Source of the DNA: Planctomycetota bacterium
GTDB taxonomy: Bacteria; Planctomycetota; Planctomycetia; Pirellulales; Pirellulaceae
Assembly (NCBI GenBank): GCA_014381825.1
Contig: JACNKX010000149.1
Span: 62,001-126,000, forward strand
Length of the DNA stretch: 64,000 nt
Direction of reading: 5' to 3'
A program made the translations under genes and the position numbers. Shown here piece by piece: positions 22,974-37,900 of the stretch. The notes under the pieces are model-generated. The model worked only from the letters and a program-made list of their open reading frames with translations. It did not search any database and was not told the origin of the DNA. Positions within the stretch are counted from its first letter, which is position 1. Each line of letters starts with the position of its first letter.

Positions 22974-25900
22974 CCCGAACTGATCGCGATACGTCCGGAC
23001 GAGGCAGCGCTGCTGCAGGAAGGCGACACGTTGGACACCGCGCCTCGCGAGTTCAACTTGCTGTTCAAGGGCGGTGCGGATTTGAAGGAGTCGACGATCG
23101 CGAACAGCGTTCGTCTTGTTCGTAGCGGTGGTGACGGATCGTTTACCAATGGCAATGAAGTGACCGTCTCGCTTGGCTTTCTCGGGCTGAACGATCCTGG
23201 CGATACGGATAATTCGAATCTTCAAAGCATTGTGATGTGTCCGGCCAGTTCAGCTTCACATAACGTGACCGATCCTTCGTCCGCTTTTCCCGATGATACC
23301 TATCAGATCGAGATCGATGGGCTTGGATTCTCGCCGCTGACAAATCGAGCCGATGAGGACTTTTCGATCGCGGGTACTCCGGCTAACTTCTCGCAAACGT
23401 TTCGCCTTGCGCGCGGAGCGCAGGTCGTCGCTGTCGTTCCGCAGCCAGTCAGCCGCAATTCCCACAGCGTTACCTTCAACGGGACGGTAACGGGTGGCAA
23501 GTTCACCTTGAGTTTGCAAGGTAAATCAACTTTGCCAATCATTGCGACCGGCGGCGATGTGCGCAAAGACATCGAAGATCGGCTAAACGAGCTGCCAAGC
23601 GTTCAGCCTGGGGACATCGTGGTCACGGGTCCGGCAGCGGGCGGACCCTGGTTAATCGAATTGCAAGGTCAGTACGCAGGTGAAGAGCCGGTTATGGATG
23701 CGGACGATTCCGGCTTGACCGGCATCAATACGAGCATCAGCGTCGTTCGCGAAGACGACCTGAGACAAGCCGACAATCAGATTATTGTCTACTTCAGCGA
23801 TGATGAACTTGATCCAGTAGACGCCATTGATCCAAAGTTTTACCGATTGATTGATACGTCGGTGACCGAGGATGGGATAGATGACGTTCTCTCACTTCCG
23901 ACGAATGTCACATACGACCCTGTCGACAATACGGCAGCGCTGACCTTTGCCGCGATTCCCGACGGCACTTATCGACTGGACGTTGGTGAAAGTGACGAGA
24001 CGAACAACCTGACTGACGATGCGATTAATGTTGGGACGTTGTTTGATTCGACGAATTTCTCCTATGTCGGCTATGTTGGGGATGGGGATGGGACCAGCAG
24101 TGATGGCGCGGACGCCGACCAGTATCAAGTGCGACTGGTCAATGGCACCTCGCTCGTCGTTACGGCAACTCCTCATGACCCAAGTCTGAATTTGGTTGTT
24201 CGACTGCTCGACAAGGATGGTGCGGAAGTTGCGAACGCGTCGAGCATGGTAGCTGGCCAAATTGAATCGTTTACGACGGGTCCGATTACGGTCGCGACGC
24301 CGGATGACGAGGTGCACTTCATCGAAGTGACGAGCGATTCTGGTCTGACGGTCGGCTCTTATTTATTGGAAGCATCGGTTGCCAACACGATTGACGCCAG
24401 TGATACAAACACGACGTTTGCCGATTCCACGGTTTTGGGAACTCTTGGTGCCGGTGGTGTCATGCATTCATCGGAAATCGACGAACAGACGCACGTCATG
24501 ATGCCTCTGTTCCCAGGTGGTGAAGATGAACCGGGACATCGTTTGATTCAAGCAGAACAACATCTTCCAAGTTACGGATTGGGACCTGTCGCACCTGATC
24601 CAATCCTTCTGCGGTCGTACAGTTTCCCGGCGACCGTTTCCAGTTCTGCGGGCACGTTTCAGAATTTCATTTCCGAAACGGAAAAGCAAGTCGTCCGTGA
24701 AATCTTTGAGATTTATGGAACGCAAGCTGGCGTACAATTTCGGGAAGTGACCGCCGGCGGAACTCGGATCATGAAGGGGGATCTGAAAGCCTCCACGCCG
24801 ACCGATACGAGTGAGCCCGGTGGAGTCGCGGGACGCGGTGGCTCGGGCTTGGTCGTTCTCGATTTTACAGATTTCCCAGGCTCGACGAACACGTTCGGGA
24901 GTGGCTTCTTTACGACGATGTTCCACGAAATCGGGCACTCACTCGGGTTAGGCCATTCGTACGATGTTCCCTCGGTCCAAGGCAATGGTGTACCCAACGA
25001 AGTCTACCCGGGCGATCACGACATCGTTCACCTACAGCGAGTGTTGCGACCCGACAGTACCGACATTGATCTCTACCAGTTTTCGATCGTTGCACCCGGA
25101 TACTTCACGGCGGAAACGGTTGCTGAACGAATGGGCGTCAACCCTGCCGATGCTCGGCCTACTAGCAACCTGGATAGCGCTTTGACTCTGTATCGAGAGA
25201 ATGCCGATGGTTCTCGCGATGTTGTTGCTCGTAACGACAACTACTTCAGCAATGATTCGTTCATCGGACTAGATCTGCCTACCGGAACCTACTACATCGG
25301 CGTCAGTAGCACGGGGAACGTCGATTATGATCCGAGCATCGTCGATAGTGGATTCGGCGGTCGGTCGCAGGGACTCTACGATTTGCTACTGAACGTCACG
25401 CCCGCACCGAATTCGACGCTCGCAGATTTAGATGCGACGGCCTTTGACGGTGACGCGGACGGCGCGCCGGGTGGCGGCTTTAGTTTTTGGTTTGAGAGCA
25501 GTCAGCACACCATCTTCGTCGACAAAGCCAACGATCAACGTGCGTTCACCGTTGATGGCGATGGGGAACTAACGGGAACGACCGGCGTTCCCACGACAGG
25601 GCCTTACGATACGATCTCGTTTGCGATGCAGCAGGCCGCAAGTCGGATCATTGTGCCAACGGATCGCGCTGGAAACGTGACGATCGCAGATGGCGATACG
25701 TTTACGATCGACGATGGCTTCTTGCCGCCGGTGACCTTCGAATTTGACCAGGTCGCGCGTCTCAGTGCGTTCATCAATCCTCTGGCGACGACCTTAACCG
25801 TCTCGAGTCTAGCTCCGTTCCCAACCACGACGCCCTTTGATATTCAAATCGACAGTGAAGAACTTACTGTCACGGCAGTCAATACTGGCACAAACACGTT

Positions 25901-28900
25901 TACAGTGACGCGGGGCGTGAATGCGACAATACAAGCCAGTCATGCCGGAAACGTCACCGTTCGAAACGTGCCAGTCGTCGCCAATCCGATCGATGTGTTT
26001 CCTGGCGACGATCCGACCGCATACGGAGTGGCAATTGAGGCCGCTGTCAACGCAATTTTTGGTGCCGGACCGGCAACTGCCACTGTTGACGTAGTGACGT
26101 TCAGCGGCATTGTGAATCTTGACGTGAGTGGCTCGAACGCCTTGCTTCACGTGCCTAATCTTGTACGCGTGGTAGGCAATTCCGGTCAGGATGGAGACAT
26201 CAGAACTCTTGCCGACGCACAGCCCTATCTAATCGGATTGAGCAATTCTGGATTCCCGCTGGACGACGGCGAAACGATCGAAGTGCCGCAGGGCGTTACG
26301 GCCATGTTCGATGCCGGAACTTTGCTGAAACTTCGAAAGGGAAGTATCGACGCCGGAACTTCATCGGTACTGGTCGATCGCCAGGGAGCAGCGATCCAGA
26401 TCCTTGGTACCCCAGAGAACAAGGTCTTTTTCCGGTCGTTCAGGAATGACTCGGTGGGTGGCAACAGCGATGGTGTCGGGCCGTCAGCACAGCCTGGGGA
26501 TTTTGGCGGTGTTGTCTTCCGCGATGACTCGGATCTTGAGCAGAGTGGGGTGTTCTTGAACTATGTAAACCACGCCGACATCAACAACGGTGGCGGTAAA
26601 GTCTTCGTAGGCTCCGTGGAACAGGTGTTTACGCCGATTCACATGATCGTTGCGCGGCCAACGGTGTCGTTCAATACGATTACCAACAGTGCCGACGCAT
26701 CAATGTCGGCGAACCCAAACAGCTTCGACGATGACGGCGGTCGCCTTGGTCCGGACATTTACGGAAACTATCTGGCCAACAATAGCGTAAACGGGCTGTT
26801 CGTTCGTATTGAGACGCAGCTGGGGACACCGGTCGAGAAACTTGACGTTACGGCGCGATTCGATGACGACGATATCACACATGTTATCACGGAGAACCTG
26901 CAGATAACCGGAAGCGCTGGCGGTCCGTTGAACACGACGGCCAGGCTGAGCGGTCGATTGCATGTCGATCCAGGCGTGGTCGTCAAATTAGGCAATTCTC
27001 GAATTGAACTTGAACGTGGTGCGTCCAATCTCATTGCCGAAGGTACCGATCAGCGGGAAGTGATCATTACGTCGATCGCTGATGACCGATTCGGTGGCAG
27101 CGGAACGTTCGATACGAATAATGATGGCATTAGCAGCGGTTCTCCTGGGGACTGGGGCGGCTTGATGTTTAATCATGTTTCGAGCGGTAGCATCGACAAC
27201 GCGCTGATTGCGTTTGGCGGCGGACAGGTCCCGATCGAAGGTGGTTTCGATCAATTCAACACCATCGAAGTGCATCAAGCTCGTCTTCGACTGACCAACA
27301 GTGTTCTTGAGGAGAATGCGAGCGGCGCTGCGACATCGGGTGGCGACACGGCGCGCAACGGTCGCGGCGGCAATTCGAATTCAACAATTCATGTGAGCGG
27401 CTCTCAGCCGATCATCGTGAACAACATCATTCGCGACAACGCGGGCGGCGTCATCAGTATCAACGCGAATGCGTTACAGTCCCGCAACGTACAAGACTAC
27501 GGTCGCTCGACCGGCGAACTCGACGCGTTCGCTGCATTGGGCGACAACAGCGGACCGTTAGTTCGCCTGAATCGTCTCGAAAACAATACACCTAATGCGA
27601 TGACCGTGCGTGGTTCGGAACTGACCACCGATACGGTTTGGGACGACACGGATATCGTGCACGTTCTTCGAGGCGAAGTAATTGCGGAAAACCTCCACAC
27701 CTTTGGAGGCATACGGTTGCAAAGCAGTAATTCCGAGAGCCTTGTCGTAAAGTTGCAGGATCAGATCGTGGCGGATACGAGCATCGGAGGCACGATCCAG
27801 TTCAGCGATAATGGTGCCCTGCCGGATACGATCACCGACCCGTTGAATCGATTGGGTGTCTTTTCCGCTGGCGGATTCGTTGTTGTGAATGGTTCGTTGT
27901 TGAACAATGGTATCTACAAGATCGCTAGCGTAACTCCGGGCACGATAACCTTAGAGATTTCGCAATCGCTTGTTACCGAGGCCCTGACCGGTGGCGGAAC
28001 ATTGGGTCTTTCGGCTGGATTCACTGCGACCGGAACTCCCTTGGATATCGATGACCGCATTGGCGGGACGGTCCAAGTCGTTGGAGCCATTGGACACCCT
28101 GTGGTTCTAACATCGGTGTTTGACGATTCGGTGGGTGCTGGATTTACGCCAAGCGGTGCCGTCTTGCTAGATACGAATAATGATGGCCTTGACGTCGACG
28201 CGAATGGCACGGACGACATTACAGGTGCCACCGTAGCTGGCGTGCCGGGCGCTGGTGATTGGCGTGGCTTGTTCTTGGACAAGTACAGCAATGACCGCAA
28301 TGTCCGAGTTGCCGACGAAGATGAAAGTGCTTTCACAGATGGCGTCGATGCGAATCCAACCCCAATCGTTGCCCAGTCGCTAGGCACGTTAGCCCCGAAC
28401 GAGAAGAGTGGCGACGAGAACAGTTCCTTAGGATTTGAGGTGTATGGCTTCATCAGCCTCGACGATACGAAAGACATTGACGTCTACAGCTTCACGGGCA
28501 CGCCGGGCACTGAAATTTGGTTAGACATTGACAACACATCACCTGGCTTGGACGCCGTCGTCGAACTCGTCAATATCTCTGGGACGGTTCTAGCGCGATC
28601 AATCACGAACAGCGACTTTTCAGGGACGATCGCCCAGCACGCGCATGAAGACGCCTTGTTGGTTGGCGACTTCTATACGACGAATTATCGCGACCCAAGT
28701 GTGCGATTGGTTCTGCCGGGGACGGGAACAACTGGTACTTATTTTGTGCGCGTACGTAGTAACCCGGAGCCGGATAATTTGATCACTGCCCTCGATGGTG
28801 GACTGACGAGCGGGGCGTATCAGTTACAGATCCGATTGAAGCAAGTTGACGAGGTACCGGGTTCCACGGTGCGTTACGCAGATATCCGGTATGCCACGAC

Positions 28901-31900
28901 AGGGATCGATGTTCGCGGCTTGCCCGCCCACTCTTTAATCGTTGGCGAGACGAGCGAAGTTAGTGGCAGCGACGCCGGTTCGCCTCAGAGCCTCGGAAAT
29001 CTTCTCGAATCCGATCGTGCATCGATCACCGTGGCCGGTGCGTTGGAAGTGCGAGACGCACAGGGGAACGTAGTCCCGTCCGCCAGCGAAACACAACAGG
29101 ACTTCTATCAGTTCTCGGTGGAACATGCACCAGGTTCAATCCAGTCGATCGGAAGCATCAATGCGGGCGGCAAGACAGTCGCCGCAGTATTCGATTTGGA
29201 CTACTCCGACGGAACAGTACGTGGTGATAACAACTTGTATGTCTTCGATCCACAGGGCAATTTGCTATTGATCGGACGCGAGTCGAATGTCGAAGACGAT
29301 CAACCTCGTCCGGGCGTCTCTTCCGATACGACGGAATTGAGCCGAGCTTCGTTTGACCACGGCGATCCGTTCATCGGGCCGGTTCACCTGCCCGAAGGTG
29401 CGGGCACCGACTATCGCATCGCGGTATCTTCCAATCTGACACTCCCTGATCCGTTGGATCAGTATCTCAACTTCACACCGTTTGACTCGGGCTTGCGCTT
29501 GGAGCCAGTGAACTCGATCACCCGCATCGTCGAAGACCATATCGGCTTCCAGGGCTATCATTCAAATACGATTGGTAACGTCCTGCCCGAGCTTGCTACT
29601 GGCTTGTTCGAGGACATCGAAGATCCAGTCGCGTTGGAAGCTCACATCCGCAAGTACGATCTGTCCGACGTTGTGCTCTTTGTAACGACGGATTCCGGCG
29701 ATGATTTATATACGGTGAATGCTTTCCAGGGAGGAACGGTCACGCGTGTTGATAACGATTTGACGAATGACGCCTCGAATACGCAGACAGTCAAAGATAT
29801 CGTCATTCGGTCCGATGGTGCCTTTCTCGGTTATCAGAGACGCGATGCAATCAACCCAGGGACGCAGACAAACAACAATGTGGCCAACACGGCCGGTCGA
29901 CTTGTTATCGTTGATGGCGGTAACGGAAACTTGACCACCGTCGGCGAAGATAACATCCCCAGCGGCACGCCAACTCCCCAAGTGACGGCAAACACGCCGG
30001 TTCCATCGATCGACGAGTTGACGTTTAGCGACGATGTGGATGCGTTAACATTCGACCGCACCGGCAGCACCAATACAAATCCAAATTACGACGTGCTGTA
30101 TTCAGTGCGAGAAGCCGGCAAAGCGAATGGCAACATTGATACGATCAACTCGAAACTTTATCGAGGCCAGGAAGGTAATGGCTCCGCAGCTCGAACCAGC
30201 CGATTCGGCTTTGAGGGAAATATCCAGCTTGCCGGAGTTACGTTTGGTTCAGATTTTCAGGCCTTCGCGGATGCAAACAGTAGCGGAACCGTTTCGATCC
30301 AGGCGCGAGCTCCGGGTATCGCGGGCAACGGTATCACTGTTGTCATCACACGTGCGGCCGGTGCCAACGCCGTCACTAGCGTTACGGCAACCGGCGTAAT
30401 CAGCGTGCGAATGAACAGCACCAACAACGCCGTCCAATCACTTCAAACGCTCGTCGACACCATCAACGCCCACCCAACGGCCAGCCAGTGGGTAACGGCG
30501 GCGGTGACTAGCGGGAACGCCGGAACGACGATACTCAGCGGTAGGACATTGAGGACTGCAGGTGGCAGCGACGGAACCGACGATGGATTTGCTCGTAATT
30601 TGTTAACCGGATTCGTCACGGGCTTGGCCTACTCAGGCAGTCAGCTTTACGGGGTAACAAGCGACGGCGACTTCCTCCAGATTAACGAAAGTACTGGTAC
30701 CGCAACAAGGAGCAACGTACTCACGGGCGTTAACTTTCAGGGATTGCATATTGGGCCACAGAATGTTGCCGAGTTCGATCAATTCGGGAACGAAATTCCC
30801 GGGCGGTACAAAGATCTGTTGTTCGCCGTCTCAACCGAAGGAAATTTATACGCGTTCGATACGACAGCCGGAAATATTGGGCAACTGGTTCCTGTGTTTG
30901 ATAGCGATAGTGATGGCTTTGCTGATGCGACGGTTCTCGATCTGTTTCCAGGCGGTGGGCCCACCAATGTGACCGGCCTCGCGTTCTCGACCATTGATGT
31001 GAACCTGTGGCATCCTACGTTGCGACGCGGTCAGTCGGATACCGCGCACGGCGTCAAGTTCTTATATGACATCAGCCGAAACCCGTCTAGTGAGAGTGTT
31101 CCAATCGAAGGACGCAATTCGAACGAGCAAGAGGGCGGAGCAAGCTTCTATTTTGGTCTCGAAAATTTCGACATCAGCGACAACGATGGGTACACGTATC
31201 TTGATCTTGGAACGGGTAACCATCAGTACGGCTTTCAGAGCGATGTTGCGCACAGCGATTTGGCCAACGGTCCCAACATTGGCAACAACTACAACATCCC
31301 TGGTGGTGCCGCGGGAAGTCTCGTCACGAATTCGTTCAGCCTCGAAGAGTACGGATTCGACGACAAACCAACGCTTTATTTCAATTACTGGTTGCAAACG
31401 GAGAACCACGGTGGCTCGACATCCGGTTCGGATGGATCTAATCCGTTCCGAGACAGTGCCCGCGTTTTCGTCTCACGTGATCCAGCAGGCACGCTCGACA
31501 ACGCCCGGACGTGGGAATTGCTTGCCTCCAACAACTCGCAACGGAGCACGGGAGTCGCAGGAGACCATGACGCCGAGTTGCCCGTGATATGGACCGATTC
31601 AGCCGACGAAGGAACGCGGTTCGGTGGTACGGTCGCCGAGCAACAAGTGCAGGAACTGTTTGACAGCGCCAATTGGCGGCAAGCTCGCGTCGATTTGTCG
31701 GGCTATTCGGGCCAGGACAACTTGACGTTCCGTTTCGATTTCAGCACGTCCGGTGCGATGAACGATGGGACGCTCGGTGCGATCGACAGCAACTTCGGCG
31801 AGTACTTCAGCGGCACGCGTTCGATCAAAGGCCAGAACAACAACTTCGAAGGCTTCTACATTGATGACATTATCGTCGGCTTCTCTGAGCGTGGAGAGGT

Positions 31901-34900
31901 CTCGCACGGTACGCGTGCGGGGGGCACTGACTTCTTTACCGTGCCTCAGCCGGCGACCATGGTTCCGGGGCGTACGTCGCCCCCCGATACAGAGGTGTTG
32001 CTCGGCCCTTATCAAGTTGAAGTGCGTCGTGCGGACGAGTTCGCTTGTTTGCCGGACGTGAATGGCGGTACGCTGTCACTTTCGGAGGGATCGTGCGTTG
32101 GGACGCCGGACGTTCGTTTCTTTACCACGATTTTGGAGACTTTTGACACAAACGATCGCATCGATCACGGCTATACGCTGATTGCACCGGTTGGAGCTTC
32201 GCTGACAGATGCCGCGACGTTTACGATCGTCGGTCACACCACACAAGTCTTCGAGTTCGACAGCAACAATGTTGTGACAACCGGGAACATTCGCGTGCCG
32301 TTTACGCTCGCGATGACTGAGGACCAAGTCGCGATCAGCATGCGAAATGCGATCAACGCGGTACCCAACTGGACACGAGATTTCGGGGTCCTGGCAATCG
32401 TTCACACGCCGACGAGCAATCGGGTCGATCTGGTGGATGCCAAGAGCGTGTCTCTTGGGGCGTCTTCGCCAAACATTACCGTGAATATTGCAGATGCGAA
32501 CATCTTGGAGGCTGATGCAGCCAACGCGTTGAACCCGGCGACAACCGTGAACGTCCTGCTTGAGCAGCCAGCTCCGGCAGGCGGACTGGATGTGACGCTG
32601 ACAATCACGGACCAAGGAATCGCCGACAGCCGTCCGAACGTGACGTTCGGCCATGTCATCAACGAGCAAGAGCCGAACGACATCTTCTTCTTGTCCGACA
32701 ATTTCGACTTGCTCGGTTGGAGTCTGCAGCCGAACGCAAGCGTCAATGACGGCACGGGCGCGAATATCGCGGATACTGTTCCGCATATCACGATTCAGGG
32801 TACAGGCGACGGGACATTCGACTATTACAACTTTAATGCCGGTGTCGGGGATATAGTTGTCATCGATACCGATGCGACTAACTTCGACACCAAAATATTC
32901 TTGTTTGACGTGAATGGCGTAGTTCTAGACGAGAGCGAAGACGATGTTCCACTCGGCGATCCAGGTTCAACACGAGCCGACGAGTCGTTCATCGAATACA
33001 CGATTCAGCCCGGTGATCTTGGACCATTCACCATCGGAGTAGCAACTGGCGGCGCAACGGCTGGTGCGGTAGGTGCGATCATTGGGACGGAACTGGTCGC
33101 AGGAGATGTTTACGACTTGAACGTCGCCGTCACCAATCACGCTGTCACCGAGAGTGTGACAACCCTCTCGGTGACGGTTCCTGCCGGTCTTACGACATTG
33201 CCGATTCCAATCAATCTGAATGCGATCGATAACGATGTCGATGAATACGACGATACGATCATCGTTGTGCCGACGGCGTTGGGATATCAAGGTGTAAGCG
33301 ACACAGCAAACGTGCTGAATGATGACACGCGCATTCTGAGTGTGGAATTGTCTTCGACGACGCTTTCCGAACCTACCGTCGGGACGGCGGTCGAATTCGT
33401 GACGTCCGGAGATGGCGGGTTAGACCTTCCGTACAACTTGGCGCTAGGTAACGACGGTAACATATTGGTCAGCAGCAGTTTTACGGATGAAATCTTACGG
33501 TATGACGGTACAACCGGAGCGTTCATCGATGCGTTTGTAACGGCTGGCGACGGCGGGCTGAATTTCCCCACTGATTTGCAGCTGGGCCCTGACGCTACTG
33601 GCGACTTCATGCCTGATCTTTATGTACTCAGTAACAGCGGCCAGCCAGGTGCGGCCAGGGTGTTGGTCTACGATGGTGACACCGGCGCGTTCGATAGCGT
33701 GCTCTTTAGCGACACTGACATCACACAAATATTTGAAATTGGCAATTTTGAAATTCACACAGACGGATTCACGTATGTGTCGGACGGCGGCGCGTTTAGT
33801 CAGATCGTTCGATTTGTCACTGCCACTGGAGCGTTCGACAGTGTCTTCGTTCCTAGTTTCACCACGCCATTGAGGCAAGCCAACGATTTAACATTTGGCC
33901 CAGACGGGCATCTGTATGTTTCTGATATCACCGACAGTGTTCATCGATTCGATGGAACCACGGGCGCGTTCGACACCACTTTTATTGCTGCAGGGTCTGG
34001 CGGGTTGAATTCGCCACAGGCGCTGGTATTTGGGCCAGATCAGAATCTCTACATCACTAGCACAGGCTCGAACCAAGTCCTTCGCTATAATGGCACGACC
34101 GGCGCGTTTATCGATGTCGTAATCCCAAATGGGTTATTAGACGGTCCAAGTGGATTGACATTCATCGGAGGCGATCTGTATGTCACTAACTGGTTCGACG
34201 ACAACGTAGTTCGTTCCGCAGTCACGGCTCCGACTACCGGTACAGCGACGGTAACTCGTCTTAATGCAGTACTAGACGATCCGCTGACCGTAACCTTGAT
34301 CAGTCTTGACCCCAGTGAACTGCGTTTGGGTGACGGAGCGGTCGACGAAGTCGAGCCAAATGATTCGCTCGGTGAGGTGCAAGATCTCGAAACGGCTGAC
34401 TGGACGCTCGCACCGAATGCTGGCATTACAGATTCGACGGCGCTTCCACACGTCAGCGTTGTGGGCACGGGCAACTTTACACACGATTACTATTCCTTTG
34501 TTGCACAAGACAACGACCGTATTATCGCGCGTGTCACGAACACTGCGATGCGGTTGTGGCTCTTTGACTCGACTGGCAGCCTGATCGCAGGTGGCGCAAA
34601 TGGGTCAACGAACATTGACCAGCGATTTCCGCTAACCGGAACCGGGACGTACACCGTCGGCGTTGGCAGAGCCGGCGCAAACGGCCTTCCAGGTGGAATT
34701 ATTGGAGCCGTACCACAGGCCGGTGATAACTACACCTTGCACGTTTCCGTAACTGAGCACGCCTTGGGAGATGATTCGTACGTCTTCCAGATTCCCGCGG
34801 GTCAGATGTCCGCAACCGTTGATCTGCTGGCAGTTCAAGACTTCATCGTCGACGGGGATCAGAGCAACATTACGATTGTCGCTGCCGCGGCCGACTTTGT

Positions 34901-37900
34901 AAGCGACAAAGATAACAGTCTCGATTTGATTGCGAATACGGTAACGATAACCGACTCGACAACAGTTCCGGTTATGAACCTCGCCGTAGCGTCAACATCG
35001 TTCTCAGAGGGCGGAGCGGGGACGACCGCGACGATTACACTAGATCAACTTGTTCCGTATGACTTGGACGTCACGGTGGTAAGCAGCGATCCGAGCGAAA
35101 CACAGCCACTTGACGCCACGCTAGGCACGACTGCTCCCTCGGTCGTCGTCACGATTCCCGCCGGACAGACAACGGGTTTCGTTACCCTGCGCGCGATTGA
35201 CGACCCGGTTCAGGATGGCCCCCAGACACCGACCATAACGGCGTCTGCGGTCGACTTCCGTGGTGCTTCGCAAACGGTGACGGTCACTGACGCTGGTGAC
35301 GCCCCAATTGGAGGATTCGCGGTCGGAACCAATTTCCTCGTTCCAGGAAATGCCGTGACCGCCGAAGACCAAGCCGATATCGCAGGTGCGGTCGGACCAA
35401 ACGAAGTCGTGGTCATGATCAACGGTCGTTATGAGATGTTCGATAAAGCTGGAGGGTCCTTGCAAACAAACACATTGGATGCGTTTTGGACGACGGTAGC
35501 TGGTCGAACGGTCAACGGGACGACAATCTCGCCTCGTATTATCTACGATCATGACAGCGGACGTTGGTATGCGACCGCCATTGATGATGTTGGCGCGGCG
35601 AACAATGAGGTCTTTGTGGCCTATTCGAACACCAACAATCCTACCGGGACCTGGGTTGGTGCAACGTACGATACGGATCCAACGAACGATAGCCACTTTG
35701 CACTGGCGACAACGATGGGAGTTGACGAGGACGGGCTGTACATCGGTTTGAATATGCGCCAGGTTGGAATATTCACGGGTACGACCCGAGCGTTGTTGGC
35801 GATTCCGAAGAATGCAAGTGGAACGTTACAGACCGGCAACCAGACTCTTTTTGAAGATGAAGGAACTCTCGGTTTATTCCCCCAGCCTGCAATCGACTTT
35901 GGGGCGTCCGATCTACAAGCTGCAGTGATTTCGAGAACTAGCGCAACACAGCTGCGGCGTCATGATGTTGCCTTTAGCCTGTTCGGTGACACCTTAACGG
36001 CGGGCCCGACCATTGCCATCACGACAACTTCCACGGCTCCGGACGCTGACCAACCTGGCGGCACCATTTCGCATACGAAAAATGCGATCGCTGGAAGTGT
36101 CGTGGAAGAGGGCGACAGTATTTGGGCCGTCCAGACGATTCGTGATACACATACGATCAATTCCATTACTAACAACAACTCCGCGATTCGTTGGTATGAG
36201 ATCGACGAGACGACGAATACGGTTCTTCGGACCGGTGTGATCTCCGATCCGCTTCTCGACTTCTACAGCCCGTCGATAAGCGTCAATGCTGCGGGTGACA
36301 TCACGATTGGTATGACTGGATCCAGTGGTGCGGTCAGCAACACGAGCTTCGCCGTCTACGGGAACACCGTCGATGGCGTGACGCGATTCTCTGTACCGCA
36401 GGCCCTAGACGCCGGTGCGGCAACGGGGAACTTCCCTGGCGCTGCCGGTCAATACAGTTCGACAGTTCGAGATCCAAGCAGCACAACGAGGTTCTGGACG
36501 TTCCAGCAAGAGGCAACCGGGACGGGGTTCTGGGAAGTTCGAGTTACGGAACTGAACGTTTCGGCTCAACCCGAGGAATTGGACGTCTCGGTCGTACTTG
36601 CGGATTCGGCGATCAGTGAAGATGGTGCATCCGGATTGATGACAACGACAACGGCAGAAGTTGTTCTGAGCGGACCTTTACCGCAATTCGATGTCGATGT
36701 GACGATCACGTTTGATTCGACGCAGGTCAGCATCCGCAATGAGCTAACCGGCATTACGGATTTCTCCAGCCCGATTACCATCCGAATTCCGGCGGGTCAG
36801 AGCGAACTACGCACAGGGCTAACGGATCTGACGGTCACGGGAATCGCGGACAACGCGACCGATGGTAATGTCACCATAACGCTGACGCCATCCGCGACAG
36901 GGTATGATGGCATATCGGGCTCGCTGGATGTTGTCGAAGCGCTCGCTGACGTTGATCCGCAGATTACGACAGTGGCCAATTCTGATAGCGTTATCGAAGG
37001 CGGAGGCAGTTCAAGCGTATCGACCAGCCGCTCGGATACGATTAACTTCATTACTGCGAATGTGTTGAGCAGTGACACGGGCGAGGCGAGCAGTCCCGGC
37101 AATCGGTCGATATTCAATGGCAACACCAATGCGTCGAACGACTTTACTTTCCCCCAGCAAGATACCGAACTTGATGGCACGCAGTTCGCGATCCTAACAC
37201 CAACCGTCGCGGGCGCACGATCTTACTCGCCAATCAGCGACGTGATCGATGTACTCGATGACGAAACGCGCACGCTGACCGTTACTCTTGCCGCGACGGC
37301 GATCTCGGAGGCGGATGGCATGTCCGCGACGAGCGGTACTGTGAATATTGACGGTACGCTTACGGAAGATCTCGTCGTGACGCTGCACAGCAGCGATTCG
37401 AGTGAATTGCTGCTTCGCGATCCGATCACGACCGACAGCGGTCGAACGATCGACGTGACGATCCTGGCGGGCGACACCAGCGCGATGTTCTACGTTGATG
37501 CGATTAACGAGTTGATTGATGACGGCACGCGGTTGGTCAATATCACGGCGCTCGCTCCCAGTTTTCTGAGTGGAGTGAATACGGTCACCGTCAATGCGGA
37601 CGGAACTGCGAATGCCATCGAAGCTTATTCTCGTCTCGGCGATTCGAATCGTTTCCGCGACCAGGGGCTGTTGTTGATCGAAAACAACACGATCAGCAAC
37701 GCGGCAGCTTGGGGAATTGATGTCCAACCTGGGTCTCGCGAAGTGGGCAACCTTCGGACCTTCCCAGGGGCACCGATTAACTTCGTTCAACTCAATAACG
37801 ATGAGTTCGCTCCTGGAGCGGTGATTCAGAACAACATCGTCGTCGCCAGCGAGACCGGAAGCGGCGTCCGGGTATCTGGTGAACAAGCGAGCAACGTATG

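Noticed and set aside
22832-23125. Short ORF starting TTG just before gene 2
   Set aside because: It overlaps the gene 2 start in another frame, has no ribosome site of its own and encodes a low-complexity Ser/Arg-rich peptide.
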